Notes: generated from the letters alone by a model not told the origin. Shown: positions 30,645 through 40,153, counted from the stretch's first letter. The stretch is 64,000 nucleotides of DNA from Arthrobacter sp. NicSoilB4 (GCF_019977335.1 NZ_AP024653.1:2666001-2730000); one strand, 5' to 3'. Translations and numbers: made by a program.

Positions 30645-31193
30645 ATGTCCTTTGTCCGCTTTCTCGCCCGGCCCATGCTCGCCTCCAGTTTCGTCCTTGC
30701 AGGCATGGACAAGCTCAAGAATGCGGATGACACCGCGACGCAGCTCTCACCCCTGCTGCGCCGCGCGGCTGAATCCCTACCCTTCCAGACCAACGAGAAG
30801 GTCCTGGCCCGCGTTATCGGCGGCACCCAGATTGGAGCGGGCGTCCTCTTCGCGCTCGGCAAGTCAGCACGCCTGGCCGCCACCGTCCTGGCCGCGATCT
30901 CCGCGCTCAACGGCTACGTTGAATGGCGCAGTGCGGACATCACGTCCAAGGAAGGGCGCGAGGCCCGCCGCAAGCAGCTGCTCAAGAACGTCACGCTGAC
31001 CGGCGGCGTGCTGCTGGCCGCCGTCGACACAAACGGCAGGCCCAGCCTGGCCTGGCGCGCCGAGCATCTGGCCGCGGACGCCAAGAAGAACGCCGGCCAC
31101 CTCGCCGCTGATGTCAGGAAGACCACCGGCAAGCAGCTGAAGAAGGCCGACAAGGCCGTGCGCAAAGCCGTAGACCACACCCACGGAGCCTAA
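30645..31193 (+). CDS. DoxX family membrane protein
   Basis: A 182-residue protein of the DoxX family. The N-terminal [21 protein letters not shown] is the usual first helix with the R-P motif. About four helices follow, with [19 protein letters not shown] and [13 protein letters not shown]. After residue 130 comes a long basic, alanine-rich cytoplasmic tail ([17 protein letters not shown]). DoxX proteins are often tied to redox or thiol-stress systems; being next to sigR fits, but the exact role is unknown. It is followed by aroA seven bases later. Confidence 0.85.
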   Translation: MSFVRFLARPMLASSFVLAGMDKLKNADDTATQLSPLLRRAAESLPFQTNEKVLARVIGGTQIGAGVLFALGKSARLAATVLAAISALNGYVEWRSADITSKEGREARRKQLLKNVTLTGGVLLAAVDTNGRPSLAWRAEHLAADAKKNAGHLAADVRKTTGKQLKKADKAVRKAVDHTHGA

Positions 31194-31200
31194 AACAGCA

Positions 31201-32604
31201 ATGACAGGCACCACCCCCACCGCCGCTGCCCACCCCCTTCCGGCCGGGACCGCTCCGCTGTGGCGGGCGCCCTTCGCCGAACGGCCCGTTGACGCGACGG
31301 TCACTGTGCCGGGATCGAAGTCCCTGACCAACCGGTACCTCGTGCTGGCGGCCCTCGCCGACGGGCCCTCCCGGTTGCGCGCTCCCCTGCACTCCCGGGA
31401 CTCTGCCCTCATGATCGAGGCGCTGCGCCAGTTGGGGGCCAGCATCGTGGAGGTTCCCGGCGACGGCGACTTCGGCCCGGACCTGGAAATCACCCCCATC
31501 ACCCCCGGCGTTGCCGCTGCGGACACCGTGATCGACTGCGGCCTGGCCGGGACGGTCATGCGCTTCGTGCCGCCCGTCGCGGCCCTGCGCCGGGGAGTGT
31601 CACTGTTCGACGGCGATCCGCATGCGCGCAAGCGCCCCATGGGCACCATCATCGAGGCCCTGGCCGGCCTTGGCGTCGCCGTCAGCGCGCCCGACGGCGG
31701 AACGGCGTCGTCGCTGCCGTTCACCGTCCGGGGCACGGGTGAAGTCCGCGGCGGGCACCTCGTGATCGATGCCAGCGCCTCGTCCCAGTTTGTCTCCGCG
31801 CTGCTGCTGGCCGGCGCCCGCTTCGCCGAAGGCCTCCATCTGGAGCACCGCAGCACCAAAAACCCGGGCAAGCCCGTGCCGAGCCTGGACCACATCAACA
31901 TGACCGTGGCCGTGCTGCGCGGCGTCGGCGTGGCGGTTGATGACTCCGTGCCGAACCACTGGGTTGTCTCCCCCGGTCCGATCCGGGCCTTTGACCAGCG
32001 GATCGAACAGGACCTCTCCAACGCCGGACCGTTCCTCGCGGCGGCCCTGGCCACCCGCGGGACGGTGCGGATCCCCAACTGGCCTGCAGAGACCACGCAG
32101 GTCGGCGACCTCTGGCGCGGAATCCTGACCGCCATGGGCGCGAACGTGACGCTGACGGACGGCACCCTGACCGTCACCGGCGGACCCGAGATCACGGGTG
32201 CGGACTTCGACGAGACCAGCGAACTCGCCCCGACGGTCGCCGCACTGTGCGCCCTCGCCTCCGGACCCTCACGGCTGACCGGAATCGCCCACCTCCGCGG
32301 GCACGAAACCGACCGGCTCGCCGCCCTCGTGGCCGAGATCAACCGCCTGGGCGGCGATGCCGAGGAGACCGCCGACGGCCTCGTCATCCGCCCCGCGCCG
32401 CTGCACGGCGGCGTCGTCCACAGCTATGCCGACCACCGCATGGCCACCGCTGGTGCCATCCTGGGCCTGGCCGTGCCCGGCGTCGAGGTCGAGGACATCG
32501 CGACCACGGCCAAGACCATGCCGGACTTCCCGCAGCTCTGGGAAGCCATGCTGGCGCAGCGAACCACTGCAGAGAAGGACTCCGCCGGTGGCACGCAGCA
32601 CTGA
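31201..32604 (+). CDS. aroA: 3-phosphoshikimate 1-carboxyvinyltransferase (EPSP synthase)
   Basis: A 467-residue EPSP synthase. The shikimate-phosphate site [18 protein letters not shown] is near residues 39-56, and the catalytic GLAGTVMRF follows. The motif [12 protein letters not shown] and the C-terminal [21 protein letters not shown] match bacterial AroA. It joins shikimate-3-phosphate to PEP in the chorismate pathway. The residue after the GLAGT motif is consistent with class I (glyphosate-sensitive) enzymes, but this is not tested. Overlaps rsgA by 17 bases. Order aroA-rsgA-hisN is common in Actinobacteria. Confidence 0.96.
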   Translation: MTGTTPTAAAHPLPAGTAPLWRAPFAERPVDATVTVPGSKSLTNRYLVLAALADGPSRLRAPLHSRDSALMIEALRQLGASIVEVPGDGDFGPDLEITPITPGVAAADTVIDCGLAGTVMRFVPPVAALRRGVSLFDGDPHARKRPMGTIIEALAGLGVAVSAPDGGTASSLPFTVRGTGEVRGGHLVIDASASSQFVSALLLAGARFAEGLHLEHRSTKNPGKPVPSLDHINMTVAVLRGVGVAVDDSVPNHWVVSPGPIRAFDQRIEQDLSNAGPFLAAALATRGTVRIPNWPAETTQVGDLWRGILTAMGANVTLTDGTLTVTGGPEITGADFDETSELAPTVAALCALASGPSRLTGIAHLRGHETDRLAALVAEINRLGGDAEETADGLVIRPAPLHGGVVHSYADHRMATAGAILGLAVPGVEVEDIATTAKTMPDFPQLWEAMLAQRTTAEKDSAGGTQH

Positions 32605-33703
32605 TTCCTGGGACGAATCCGACGTCCGGATCCGCCCCAACAAGAAGGGCACCCGGCCCCGCACCAAGGACCGGCCCGCCTACGACGACGCCGTGACCGG
32701 GCGGATCATCACCGTTGACCGCGGCCGCTACACCGCCGTCGTCGCCGAAGGCTCACCCGAAGAACGCAAGATCATCGCCGCCCGCGCCCGGGAGCTGCGG
32801 CGCAACCCCGTGGTGGCCGGCGACTTCGTCTCACTCGTCGGCGATGTCAGCGGCGAACCGGACACGCTGGCGCGGCTGGTCAAGATCCAGGACCGCAGGA
32901 CCCTGCTGCGGCGCAGCGCCGACGACACGGACCCGATCGAGCGCGCCGTCGTCGCCAATGCCGACACATTGGTGATCGTCGTGGCGGCCGCCAACCCCGA
33001 GCCGAGGACCGGCTTCATCGACCGCGCCCTCGTCGCCGCGTACGACGCCGGCATCGAGCCGCTGCTGCTCGTCACCAAGGCCGACGTCAAGGACCCCGCG
33101 GAACTCCTCTCCAACTACCAGCACCTTGATTTCCCCGTGATCATCTCCAAGACGGCGGATTCCGCGGCGTCCGGCATCGACGCCCGCTCGGACGACGGGC
33201 TGTCCGCCCGGCTGGACAAGGACGCCGTCTCCGAGCTGCGCGCCCATCTCGACGGGAAGGTCACCGTCATGCTGGGCCATTCCGGCGTCGGCAAATCCAC
33301 CATGGTCAATGCCCTGACCGGCGCCGAGCGCGCCACCGGCGGCGTCAACGCCGTCACCGGACGCGGCCGGCACACGTCCTCCTCCGCCCTGGCCCTGAAG
33401 GTCAACGATGCCCCGGCGGGCAGCTGGATCATCGACACCCCGGGCATCCGATCCTTCGGCCTGGCCCATGTGGACCCGGACCGGATCCTGCGGTCCTTCC
33501 CGGACCTCGAGCCCGGCACCGACGACTGCGAGCGGGGCTGCAAGCACGATTCCAGCGCGGTCAACTGCGGGGTGGACGCCTGGGTGGCCGCCGGCCACGC
33601 GGGCGAATCCGGCCCGGCCCGGCTCGCCTCGCTCCGCCGCCTGCTGGGCACGGACCCGCGGATGGAAGCGCAGGACGTCAAGGAACTGGGCACCGTCTCG
33701 TAG
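32588..33703 (+). CDS. rsgA: Ribosome small-subunit-dependent GTPase RsgA
   Basis: A 371-residue circularly permuted GTPase. The G4 motif TKAD comes first, then G1 [12 protein letters not shown] and G3 [10 protein letters not shown], as expected for RsgA/YjeQ. An N-terminal OB fold covers about residues 30-110. The C-terminal zinc knuckle has [20 protein letters not shown]. RsgA checks late 30S maturation. The GTG start lies inside the end of aroA (17-base overlap) with GAGAAGGA upstream, so translation is coupled. Confidence 0.94.
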   Translation: MARSTDSWDESDVRIRPNKKGTRPRTKDRPAYDDAVTGRIITVDRGRYTAVVAEGSPEERKIIAARARELRRNPVVAGDFVSLVGDVSGEPDTLARLVKIQDRRTLLRRSADDTDPIERAVVANADTLVIVVAAANPEPRTGFIDRALVAAYDAGIEPLLLVTKADVKDPAELLSNYQHLDFPVIISKTADSAASGIDARSDDGLSARLDKDAVSELRAHLDGKVTVMLGHSGVGKSTMVNALTGAERATGGVNAVTGRGRHTSSSALALKVNDAPAGSWIIDTPGIRSFGLAHVDPDRILRSFPDLEPGTDDCERGCKHDSSAVNCGVDAWVAAGHAGESGPARLASLRRLLGTDPRMEAQDVKELGTVS

Positions 33704-33746
33704 CCGGCTGCGGTGCCGCCTACCGCTCCCCCGCACGCTTTGGCGG

Positions 33747-33752
33747 TAGTTT
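33747..33752 (+). promoter_or_regulatory. Candidate -10 element (TAGTTT) giving a leaderless hisN mRNA
   Basis: TAGTTT ends six bases before the ATG at 33759, which places the transcript start on the start codon. hisN could still be read through from rsgA, whose stop is 55 bases upstream. Confidence 0.45.
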
Positions 33753-33758
33753 GGAACC

Positions 33759-34571
33759 ATGAGTCAACCCGCTTCGAGCTACAACGATGACCTGCGCCTT
33801 GCCCATGTACTGGCAGATTCCGTAGATTCCCAGACCATGAGCCGCTTCAAGGCGCTCGACCTTCGGATCGAGACGAAGCCGGACCTGACGCCGGTGACCG
33901 ACGCCGACAAGTCAGCCGAAGAAGCCATCCGCGGCCAGCTGTCGCGGTCCCGTCCGCGCGACGCCGTGCTCGGCGAGGAATTCGGCAGCTCCGGCCACGG
34001 CTCCCGCCGCTGGATCATCGACCCGATTGACGGGACCAAGAACTTCGTCCGCGGCGTCCCCGTCTGGGCCACGCTGATCGCCCTCGTCGACGAAGGCGAG
34101 CCGGTGGTCGGCGTCGTGAGCGCACCCGCCCTGGGCAAGCGCTGGTGGGCCGCCAAGGGCGCCGGAGCATACATGGGCCGTTCGCTGGCCGCCGCTACCC
34201 GGCTCCGGGTGTCCAACGTCTCGGAACTCTCGGACGCCTCCCTGTCCTACTCCAGCCTGGGCGGCTGGAAGCAGCGCGGCAACCTCGACGAGTTCCTCGG
34301 CCTCACCGAGGAAGTCTGGCGCACCCGCGCCTACGGTGACTTCTGGTCCTACTGCCTCGTGGCCGAAGGCGCCGTCGACATCGCCTGCGAGCCCGAACTG
34401 AATCTCTACGACATGGCCGCGCTGGTACCCATCGTCACCGAGGCAGGCGGGCGCTTCACGTCCCTCGAAGGCGAAGACGGCCCCTTCGGCGGCAACGCCC
34501 TCGCCACCAACTCCATCCTGCACTCCGAGGTCCTGAAGCGGCTCAACCCGGGCCTGGACGACCTGCTCTAG
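33759..34571 (+). CDS. hisN: Inositol-monophosphatase-family phosphatase, probable histidinol-phosphatase
   Basis: A 270-residue IMPase-fold phosphatase. Metal site one is DPIDGTKNF near residues 88-96 with GEEFG about 20 residues before it. Site two is [18 protein letters not shown], the WDxAA-type motif. In Actinobacteria the IMPase-family protein next to aroA-rsgA is the histidinol-phosphate phosphatase HisN, which dephosphorylates histidinol phosphate; activity on inositol phosphates cannot be excluded from sequence. No signal peptide. A terminator-like hairpin follows. Confidence 0.88.
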   Translation: MSQPASSYNDDLRLAHVLADSVDSQTMSRFKALDLRIETKPDLTPVTDADKSAEEAIRGQLSRSRPRDAVLGEEFGSSGHGSRRWIIDPIDGTKNFVRGVPVWATLIALVDEGEPVVGVVSAPALGKRWWAAKGAGAYMGRSLAAATRLRVSNVSELSDASLSYSSLGGWKQRGNLDEFLGLTEEVWRTRAYGDFWSYCLVAEGAVDIACEPELNLYDMAALVPIVTEAGGRFTSLEGEDGPFGGNALATNSILHSEVLKRLNPGLDDLL

Positions 34572-34579
34572 CAACATCC

Positions 34580-34608
34580 GGCGTCGTCCGGCCGGTCCGG
34601 ACGACGCC
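34580..34608 (+). terminator. Hairpin after hisN
   Basis: GGCGTCGTCCG (34580-34590) and CGGACGACGCC (34598-34608) form an 11-base-pair stem with a seven-base loop, nine bases after the stop codon. No T-run follows directly. It separates hisN from the riboswitch transcript. Confidence 0.6.
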
Positions 34609-34675
34609 GCGTAACAAAGCTCTTCATATTCCTTCCCTGCCTTTTCTGCGGCAGCAGGCATGGCCTACGCTCGAA

Positions 34676-34793
34676 CCAGGTCACGAGTGCCAGCGCGAAA
34701 CCCCGGTTTGCTGGCCGGCAACCCTCCATTCGCGGCGGGGTGCCCCGGGTGACGACCTGGCCGGTCCGGAACGGACCCGGCAAGCGCGGATCC
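34676..34793 (+). promoter_or_regulatory. SAM-IV riboswitch
   Basis: The sequence shows the order of elements of the actinobacterial SAM-IV class. P1 is CCAGGTCAC (34676-34684) pairing with GTGACGACCTGG (34749-34760). GAGTGCCAGCG is followed by a GC-rich arm, then CTGGCCGGCAACCCTCC, the CGCGGCGGGGTGCCCCGGG segment, a hairpin GGTCC/GGACC (34763-34777) and CAAGCGCGG. A TACGCT -10 element at 34666-34671 would start the RNA at P1. It sits 34 bases before a class V aminotransferase gene. S-adenosylmethionine binding should reduce its expression. The call rests on recall of the consensus. Confidence 0.85.
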
Positions 34794-34826
34794 CCGGCAT
34801 GTGGGGTCCTTTTCGATCGAGGTCCC

Positions 34827-36293
34827 ATGACGACTGCCACATTCCCTGCCACCCCCGAACTCCACGCCGACGCCGGCCAGGGCCGTCCCGATGCGCGGTT
34901 CGCCGCCGGCCGCCGCCCGCTGGCCGCGGTGACCGGCGCCGAGATCCAGGCGCCGCTCATCCAGGGCGGCCACGTCCGCTACGCCAACCTGGACTACGGT
35001 GCCTCGGCGCCCGCACTGTCCGTGGTCTCGGCCTATCTCAACGAAATCCTGCCGTTCTACGCCAGCGTCCACCGCGGCGCCGGCTACGCCTCCCAGATCA
35101 GCACCTCGGTTTACGAGAACTCCCGCACCATTGTCCGCGATTTCGTGGGCGGCCGCCCGGACGATGCGGTGATCTTCACCCGGAACACCACCGATTCCCT
35201 GAACCTGCTGGCCGGCTGCCTGCCGGCCGTCGACGGCGTGCACACCGGCGAGGTGCTCTATCTCGACATCGAACACCACGCAAACCTCCTGCCCTGGCAG
35301 CGGGTGCCGCACCGGAACGTCATCGCCGCCCCGACGCTCGCCGCCACCCTGGAACTGCTCCGCGGGGAACTCGCCCACGGCGGCGTCAGCCTGCTCGCCG
35401 TCACCGGCGCCTCCAACGTCACCGGTGAGATCCTGCCGATCCGTGCCCTGGCCGCGCTTGCCCACGAATACGGGGCCCGGATCGTCGTCGACGCAGCCCA
35501 GCTCGCCCCGCACCGGCGGATCGACATCACCGCGGACGACGTCGACTACCTCGCCTTCTCGGGGCACAAGCTCTACGCGCCCTTCGGCGCCGGCGTGCTG
35601 GTGGGCCGTCCCGACTGGCTCGACGCCGGCACACCGCACCTGGCCGGCGGCGGAGCCGTGCAGGACGCCCGGATCGACACGGTGAGCTGGACCACCGGTC
35701 CCGCCCGGCATGAAGGCGGCTCGCCCAATGTCCTTGGGGCCGCCACCCTGGCCCGGGCCACCCAGGTGATCGCCGACCTGGACGTGGACCAGTGGCACGC
35801 ACACGAAAACGCCATCCGGTCTTTCCTCGTCGAGGGCCTCGCCCGGATCGACGGAGTGACGGTCCACCAGATCTTCTCGGACAGCGCTTCCTTCGGTGTG
35901 CCGGCGGGCAGTGAACCGGGGAACGGGGCGGGCACGGGCACGATCGGCGTCGTCAATTTCTCCCTCGAAGGGTACGACGCGGGCCTGGTCGCTGCGTACC
36001 TGTCGGCCGAACACGGCCTCGGGCTGCGTGACGGACGGTTCTGCGCGCACCCCCTGCTCCGGCGGCTCGGGCTGCCGTCCGGCTCGTTGCGGGCAAGCTT
36101 CGGCGTGGGTTCCCGGCTGGAGGACGCCCAGCGGCTGCTCGCCGGAATCCAGGAGCTGCGCCGGACCGGCCTCGGCTGGGACTATGTGGTGGACGCCGGA
36201 CGTTGGGTTCCGTCCAACGACACGCGCAGCTACCCGCACTGGGCGCCGAACACACCCGGCACTGCCGGCGCGGCCCCCTGCACCCAGGACTGA
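34827..36293 (+). CDS. Class V PLP aminotransferase (cysteine-desulfurase-like), SAM-IV controlled
   Basis: A 488-residue fold-type I PLP protein of the SufS/NifS-like class V group. The N-terminal YANLDYGASAPALSVV is the usual start. The PLP lysine is in FSGHKLYAPFGAG near residue 250. Histidine and aspartate for PLP are in YLDIEHHANLLPW and IVVDAAQLAPH. A cysteine in RDGRFCAHPLL lies in the region where desulfurases keep their nucleophile, but the loop is not clearly SufS. Because a SAM-IV riboswitch precedes it, a role in cysteine or methionine sulfur metabolism is favoured. ATG 34827 follows GAGG at 34819-34822. Its substrate is not known; kynureninase-like or selenocysteine-lyase-like uses are possible. 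Confidence 0.85.
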   Translation: MTTATFPATPELHADAGQGRPDARFAAGRRPLAAVTGAEIQAPLIQGGHVRYANLDYGASAPALSVVSAYLNEILPFYASVHRGAGYASQISTSVYENSRTIVRDFVGGRPDDAVIFTRNTTDSLNLLAGCLPAVDGVHTGEVLYLDIEHHANLLPWQRVPHRNVIAAPTLAATLELLRGELAHGGVSLLAVTGASNVTGEILPIRALAALAHEYGARIVVDAAQLAPHRRIDITADDVDYLAFSGHKLYAPFGAGVLVGRPDWLDAGTPHLAGGGAVQDARIDTVSWTTGPARHEGGSPNVLGAATLARATQVIADLDVDQWHAHENAIRSFLVEGLARIDGVTVHQIFSDSASFGVPAGSEPGNGAGTGTIGVVNFSLEGYDAGLVAAYLSAEHGLGLRDGRFCAHPLLRRLGLPSGSLRASFGVGSRLEDAQRLLAGIQELRRTGLGWDYVVDAGRWVPSNDTRSYPHWAPNTPGTAGAAPCTQD

Positions 36294-36383
36294 CTGGGCG
36301 GGAAAACGACGAGGCACCGCGGCCCCTGCCGCGTGCGGTAAATTCGGAAGGTACCCATCCGGACCTGCCGAAGGAGATCGCAC

Positions 36384-37142
36384 GTGGCACGCGGTGGCCC
36401 CAAACTGCACCGGGAACGGCGCCAGGAGCTCGGTCAGAGCTTCCAGCACGGCGGGGAGCACTACGAACGCGTGCGCCCCGGCTACCCCGACGATTCGGCC
36501 GACTGGCTGATTCCCGCCGGGGCGATGGACGCCGCGGACCTGGGCGCAGGAACCGGGAAATTTACGGCGCTGCTGGCCGTGCGCGGCCTGCACACTGTGG
36601 CTGTGGACCCGTCCGCCGACATGCTGGAGCAGCTGCGCAGAACACTCCCGGGCGTAACCGCCGTCGAGGGCACCGCAGAGCACACGGGCCTGCCCTCGGA
36701 GGCGTTCGACCTCGTGACTGTCGCCCAGGCGTGGCACTGGTGCGATCCCGTCCTGGCCAGCACGGAGATCGCCAGGATCCTCCGCCCCCATGGTGTCCTG
36801 GGGCTGGTCTGGAACCAGCTGGACACCTCCGTTCCCTGGGTGCACCGGCTCTCGCGCATCATGCATGCCGGCGACGTCCACAAACCCCACTTCAAGCCGC
36901 CGCTAGGGCCGGAATTCACGGGACTGGAGAGTCACCTGACCCGCTGGGAGGATCCGGTGCGCACCGCCGACATCATGGAGCTGACGAAGTCCCGCAGCTA
37001 CTACCTGGCGGCCAGCGAAGCGGTCCGGGCCAAGGTGCTGGGCAACCTCGACTGGTACCTGCACGAGCATCTGGGCCACGACCCCCTAGAGGTGCTGCCG
37101 CTTCCCTATCTGACACAGAGCTGGCGGGCCGTCCGGGCGTGA
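36384..37142 (+). CDS. Class I SAM-dependent methyltransferase (Methyltransf_11 type)
   Basis: A 252-residue methyltransferase. Motif I is AADLGAGTGKFTALL near residues 50-64. Motif II is VAVDPSADMLEQL. The post-motif segment is FDLVTVAQAWHWCDP, a common variant in the small actinobacterial methyltransferases. Substrate unknown. GTG start at 36384 with AAGGAG at 36371-36376. It is 90 bases after the aminotransferase and may share its transcript, which would put a methyl-transfer enzyme under the same SAM riboswitch. Confidence 0.87.
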   Translation: MARGGPKLHRERRQELGQSFQHGGEHYERVRPGYPDDSADWLIPAGAMDAADLGAGTGKFTALLAVRGLHTVAVDPSADMLEQLRRTLPGVTAVEGTAEHTGLPSEAFDLVTVAQAWHWCDPVLASTEIARILRPHGVLGLVWNQLDTSVPWVHRLSRIMHAGDVHKPHFKPPLGPEFTGLESHLTRWEDPVRTADIMELTKSRSYYLAASEAVRAKVLGNLDWYLHEHLGHDPLEVLPLPYLTQSWRAVRA

Positions 37143-37164
37143 CCGGGGCAGGGCCCGTGGTTTG

Positions 37165-37187
37165 GCCGGGCTGCATTGCCCCGGCCC
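37165..37187 (+). terminator. GC hairpin after the methyltransferase gene
   Basis: GGCCGGG and CCCGGCC pair with a nine-base loop about 20 bases after the stop codon. No T-run follows. Probably a terminator or pause before mntH. Confidence 0.5.
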
Positions 37188-37212
37188 CGCACGCTGGCCT
37201 ATGGTTTCGGCA

Positions 37213-37235
37213 TGCCTAATAATTGTTTATAGGCA
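37213..37235. promoter_or_regulatory. Candidate MntR box upstream of mntH
   Basis: TGCCTA at 37213-37218 and TAGGCA at 37230-37235 form a six-base inverted repeat around an AT-rich 11-base centre, 79 bases before mntH. A DtxR-family regulator gene follows mntH. The arrangement fits a manganese-responsive MntR site. Confidence 0.5.
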
Positions 37236-37313
37236 ACTGCAAACTATGGGGCGGGCCCGAGCCCGCCGCCACCGGCAGCGTCGTTGAGACGCACTTACCC
37301 AGGGGAGCCCGCC

Positions 37314-38585
37314 GTGCTGGAAGTTACAGGACACGAAGCGCCCGCGCGGCGGAAACCGGGCGGCCGCCGCGCCATGATCGGCCTTTTGGGCCCGGCGTTC
37401 GTCGCCGCGATCGCCTACGTGGACCCCGGCAACGTTGCGGCAAACCTCACGGCCGGCGCACAGTACGGCTACCTTCTGGTCTGGGTCCTGGTGGCCGCCA
37501 ACATCATGGCCGTGCTGGTCCAGTACCAGTCCGCCAAGCTCGGGATCGTCACCGGGAAAAGCCTGCCCGAGATCCTCGGCGAGCGGCTCAAGCCCTTCTG
37601 GCGCCGCGCATTCTGGGTCCAGGCCGAGATCGTGGCCGCCGCCACCGACCTGGCCGAAGTGGTCGGCGGGGCGATAGCGCTCTACCTCCTTTTCGGGCTG
37701 CCGCTCCCGCTTGGTGCCGTGATCGTCGGCGGTGTCTCCATGGTCCTGCTGGCAGTCCAGGCCCGGAACCGGCAGCGGCCCTTCGAGTTCATCATCATCT
37801 TCCTGCTGGGCATCATCACGATCGGATTCCTGGCGGGCCTTTTCATCAGCCCGCCGGACCCTGCGGGGGTCGCGGCCGGACTGATACCGGGCTTCCAGGG
37901 TCCGGACACCGTGCTGCTGGCCGCCAGCATGCTGGGCGCCACGGTGATGCCGCACGCCATCTACGTCCATTCGGCCCTGTCCAGGGACCGGCACCGCCCG
38001 GACCCGCATCTCCACGTCCCCGCACCGGCGCTTGCGCGCCTCGTCAAGGCGACCCGCTGGGACGTCGTGGCGGCCCTGGCCATTGCCGGGATCGTGAACA
38101 TCGGGATGCTGCTGCTGGCCGCCTCCACGCTGGGCGGCGAAGAGGGAACGGACACCATCGAGGGCGCCCATGCGGCGATCACCGCCAACCTGGGTCCCAT
38201 CGTCGGCGTCATCTTCGCCGTCGGCCTGCTCGCCTCCGGCCTGGCATCAACCTCCGTGGGCTGCTACGCCGGCGGATCCATCATGCAGGGCCTGCTCAAG
38301 ATCCGGATCCCGCTGATGACGCGCCGCGTCGTCACCCTCATTCCCGCCGTAGTGCTGCTGAGCATCGGCGTCGATCCCACCTGGGGCCTGGTCCTCAGCC
38401 AGGTCGTCCTGAGCTTCGGCATCCCCTTCGTCCTCGTCCCGCTGGTTGTCCTGACCAGCAACAAGGCCTTGATGGGCCGCTTCGCGGACGGAATGGCACT
38501 CCGCATTGCCGCCGTCACCGCCGTGATCCTGGTGGTCGCACTCAACCTCGTCCTGCTGTGGCTCACCTTCTCCGGCGCCGCCTGA
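37314..38585 (+). CDS. mntH: Nramp divalent metal transporter MntH
   Basis: A 423-residue Nramp protein with 11 helices. The metal-binding helix 1 has FVAAIAYVDPGNVAANLTAG (the DPGN motif), and helix 6 has MLGATVMPHAIYVHSALSRD (the MPH motif). Both are intact, which supports proton-coupled Mn(II) or Fe(II) import. The GTG at 37314 has AGGGGAG at 37301-37307 and is preferred over an upstream in-frame TTG at 37284. A DtxR-type regulator follows 17 bases later. Confidence 0.94.
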   Translation: MLEVTGHEAPARRKPGGRRAMIGLLGPAFVAAIAYVDPGNVAANLTAGAQYGYLLVWVLVAANIMAVLVQYQSAKLGIVTGKSLPEILGERLKPFWRRAFWVQAEIVAAATDLAEVVGGAIALYLLFGLPLPLGAVIVGGVSMVLLAVQARNRQRPFEFIIIFLLGIITIGFLAGLFISPPDPAGVAAGLIPGFQGPDTVLLAASMLGATVMPHAIYVHSALSRDRHRPDPHLHVPAPALARLVKATRWDVVAALAIAGIVNIGMLLLAASTLGGEEGTDTIEGAHAAITANLGPIVGVIFAVGLLASGLASTSVGCYAGGSIMQGLLKIRIPLMTRRVVTLIPAVVLLSIGVDPTWGLVLSQVVLSFGIPFVLVPLVVLTSNKALMGRFADGMALRIAAVTAVILVVALNLVLLWLTFSGAA

Positions 38586-38588
38586 CGG

Positions 38589-38594
38589 TAGGCT
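38589..38594 (+). promoter_or_regulatory. Candidate -10 element (TAGGCT) of mntR
   Basis: TAGGCT ends seven bases before the GTG of mntR at 38602 and overlaps the end of mntH, so mntR may have its own leaderless transcript besides read-through. Confidence 0.4.
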
Positions 38595-38601
38595 GGACGG
38601 T

Positions 38602-39315
38602 GTGAAGACCAGCCTGCCATCCTCCTCGATCGAGGACTACGTCAAGGTCATCTACTCCTTTACGGAGTGGCAGGACAAACCCATCACCTCCACTCAGCTG
38701 GCCCAGCGCCTTGGCGTCGCGAACTCCTCGGTCTCCGAGATGGTCCGCAAGCTCAAGGACCAGGGCCTGGTGGACCACCAGCCCTACAGCGCCATCACAC
38801 TCACGGCCGACGGCGTCCGGCTGGCGCTGTCGATGGTCCGGCGTCACCGCCTCATCGAGACTTTCCTCGTCAGGGAGCTCGGCTACCGCTGGGACGAGGT
38901 CCACGACGAAGCCGAACTCCTGGAACACGCCGTCTCCGACACTTTCATCGACCGGATGGCAGCGAAGCTCGGGAACCCGGTGCGGGATCCCCACGGCGAT
39001 CCGATCCCCGCCGCGGACGGCTCCGTGCAGATGCCCGCGGCCCACCGGATGAGCGAACTCGACGACGGTCACACCGGCCTGATCACGCGCATCAGCGACG
39101 AAAACCCCGAGCTGCTGCGCTACCTGTCCGCCGAGGAGATCACGCTGGACGCCGACGTCGAGGTTCTGGGCCGGAAGCCGTTCGGCGGCGCGCTCGTGGT
39201 GCGCATCGGCACCGGCGGGGACCGGCGCGAGTTCGACCTCGCCGAGGAAGTCGCCGCCGCGCTCTGGGTCCACAGCGACGCGGCCCATCCCGGCTGCAGC
39301 CTCGAACGGCGCTGA
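38602..39315 (+). CDS. mntR: DtxR-family metal-dependent regulator, probable MntR
   Basis: A 237-residue DtxR/IdeR/MntR-family protein. The winged helix is SIEDYVKVIYSFTEWQDKPI with TSTQLAQRLGVANSSVSEMV. The dimer/metal domain has ELLEHAVSDTFIDRM, and a C-terminal FeoA/SH3-like domain covers about residues 150-225, longer than Bacillus MntR and like actinobacterial members. Next to mntH, manganese sensing is more likely than iron. GTG start. Ends directly before crcB. Confidence 0.88.
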   Translation: MKTSLPSSSIEDYVKVIYSFTEWQDKPITSTQLAQRLGVANSSVSEMVRKLKDQGLVDHQPYSAITLTADGVRLALSMVRRHRLIETFLVRELGYRWDEVHDEAELLEHAVSDTFIDRMAAKLGNPVRDPHGDPIPAADGSVQMPAAHRMSELDDGHTGLITRISDENPELLRYLSAEEITLDADVEVLGRKPFGGALVVRIGTGGDRREFDLAEEVAAALWVHSDAAHPGCSLERR

Positions 39316-39732
39316 ATGCGGACTGCTCTGCCGGACTGGCGCGCGTGGTTCGCCGTCGCCGTCGGCGGCCTGGTCGGAACGGAGCTGCGCTACGGGGCCG
39401 GCGTGGTGTTCCCGGAGGCGGCGGGGAGTGTCCCGTGGACCACCCTGGTGATCAACGTCGTTGGAAGTTTTGTCCTCGCGGCCCTCACCACGGTCTGGAT
39501 CGCACGGCCGAAAACCGCCTTCTGGCTGCGGGCGGGCCTCGGCCCCGGGCTGCTGGGTTCGTTCACGACTTTTTCAGCGGTGGTGTTCTCCATTGACCAG
39601 CTGTTCCGCGGCGGCTTCCATGCCAGCTGGCTGGCCTACCTGGGGCTCTCCCTCGTCCTGGGACTCGGTGCCGCAGCCGCCGGATGGAAGACCGGCAAGG
39701 CCCTGGCCGACCTCAGCGGCGGGGCATCATGA
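39316..39732 (+). CDS. crcB: Fluoride efflux channel CrcB/Fluc, first copy
   Basis: A 138-residue four-helix protein. AVAVGGLVGTELRYG and LVINVVGSFVLAALTT are the typical first helices, with the conserved Asn, and LGSFTTFSAVVFSIDQL holds the FTTFS motif. Fluc channels are dual-topology dimers; actinobacteria often have two different subunits as here. The gene starts on the base after the mntR stop. No fluoride riboswitch is visible before it. Confidence 0.92.
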   Translation: MRTALPDWRAWFAVAVGGLVGTELRYGAGVVFPEAAGSVPWTTLVINVVGSFVLAALTTVWIARPKTAFWLRAGLGPGLLGSFTTFSAVVFSIDQLFRGGFHASWLAYLGLSLVLGLGAAAAGWKTGKALADLSGGAS

Positions 39733-40103
39733 TGACGGCTGCGCTGGTGGGGGTTTTCGGCGTCGCGGGCGCCTTGCTGCGTTTCGCCGTCGATTCCTGG
39801 TTTGCGCACCACCCGGGGCGCCATCCGCACTGGCCGTGGGCGACATTCGCGGTCAATGTGGTGGGCTCCTTCATCATCGGCGCGGCCATGGGGCTGACCG
39901 GCCAGCTGGCGCTGTCGCCCGAGTGGCAGTCCGGTCTCGCGACCGGACTCGCGGGCGGCCTGACCACCTTCAGTTCCTGGACCACCGCCACGGTGCGGCT
40001 GGTGAGCGAGACGAGATACCGCGCAGCCGCCGCCAACATTGCCGCCAACCTGATCGCCGGCCTTGCCGCAGCAGCGCTCGGGCTGGGCGTCAACGGCCTG
40101 TGA
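39729..40103 (+). CDS. crcB: Fluoride efflux channel CrcB/Fluc, second copy
   Basis: A 124-residue paralogue of the preceding gene, with VFGVAGALLRFAVDSWF, WPWATFAVNVVGSFIIGAAM and LAGGLTTFSSWTTATV (the T-T-F-S motif). Two ATG codons lie in a row at 39729 and 39732; the first overlaps the crcB1 stop (ATGA). The pair should form a heterodimeric channel. The upstream part is four residues shorter than copy one. Confidence 0.92.
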   Translation: MMTAALVGVFGVAGALLRFAVDSWFAHHPGRHPHWPWATFAVNVVGSFIIGAAMGLTGQLALSPEWQSGLATGLAGGLTTFSSWTTATVRLVSETRYRAAAANIAANLIAGLAAAALGLGVNGL

Positions 40104-40153
40104 CGGGCGTAACGCCGGCCCTTCGGGGGCGATTCGGGGGCTCCCCCATCCCG

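Noticed and set aside
38586-39316. Fluoride riboswitch before crcB
   Set aside because: crcB follows mntR with no gap, leaving no room, and no crcB-motif sequence is seen upstream of mntR.
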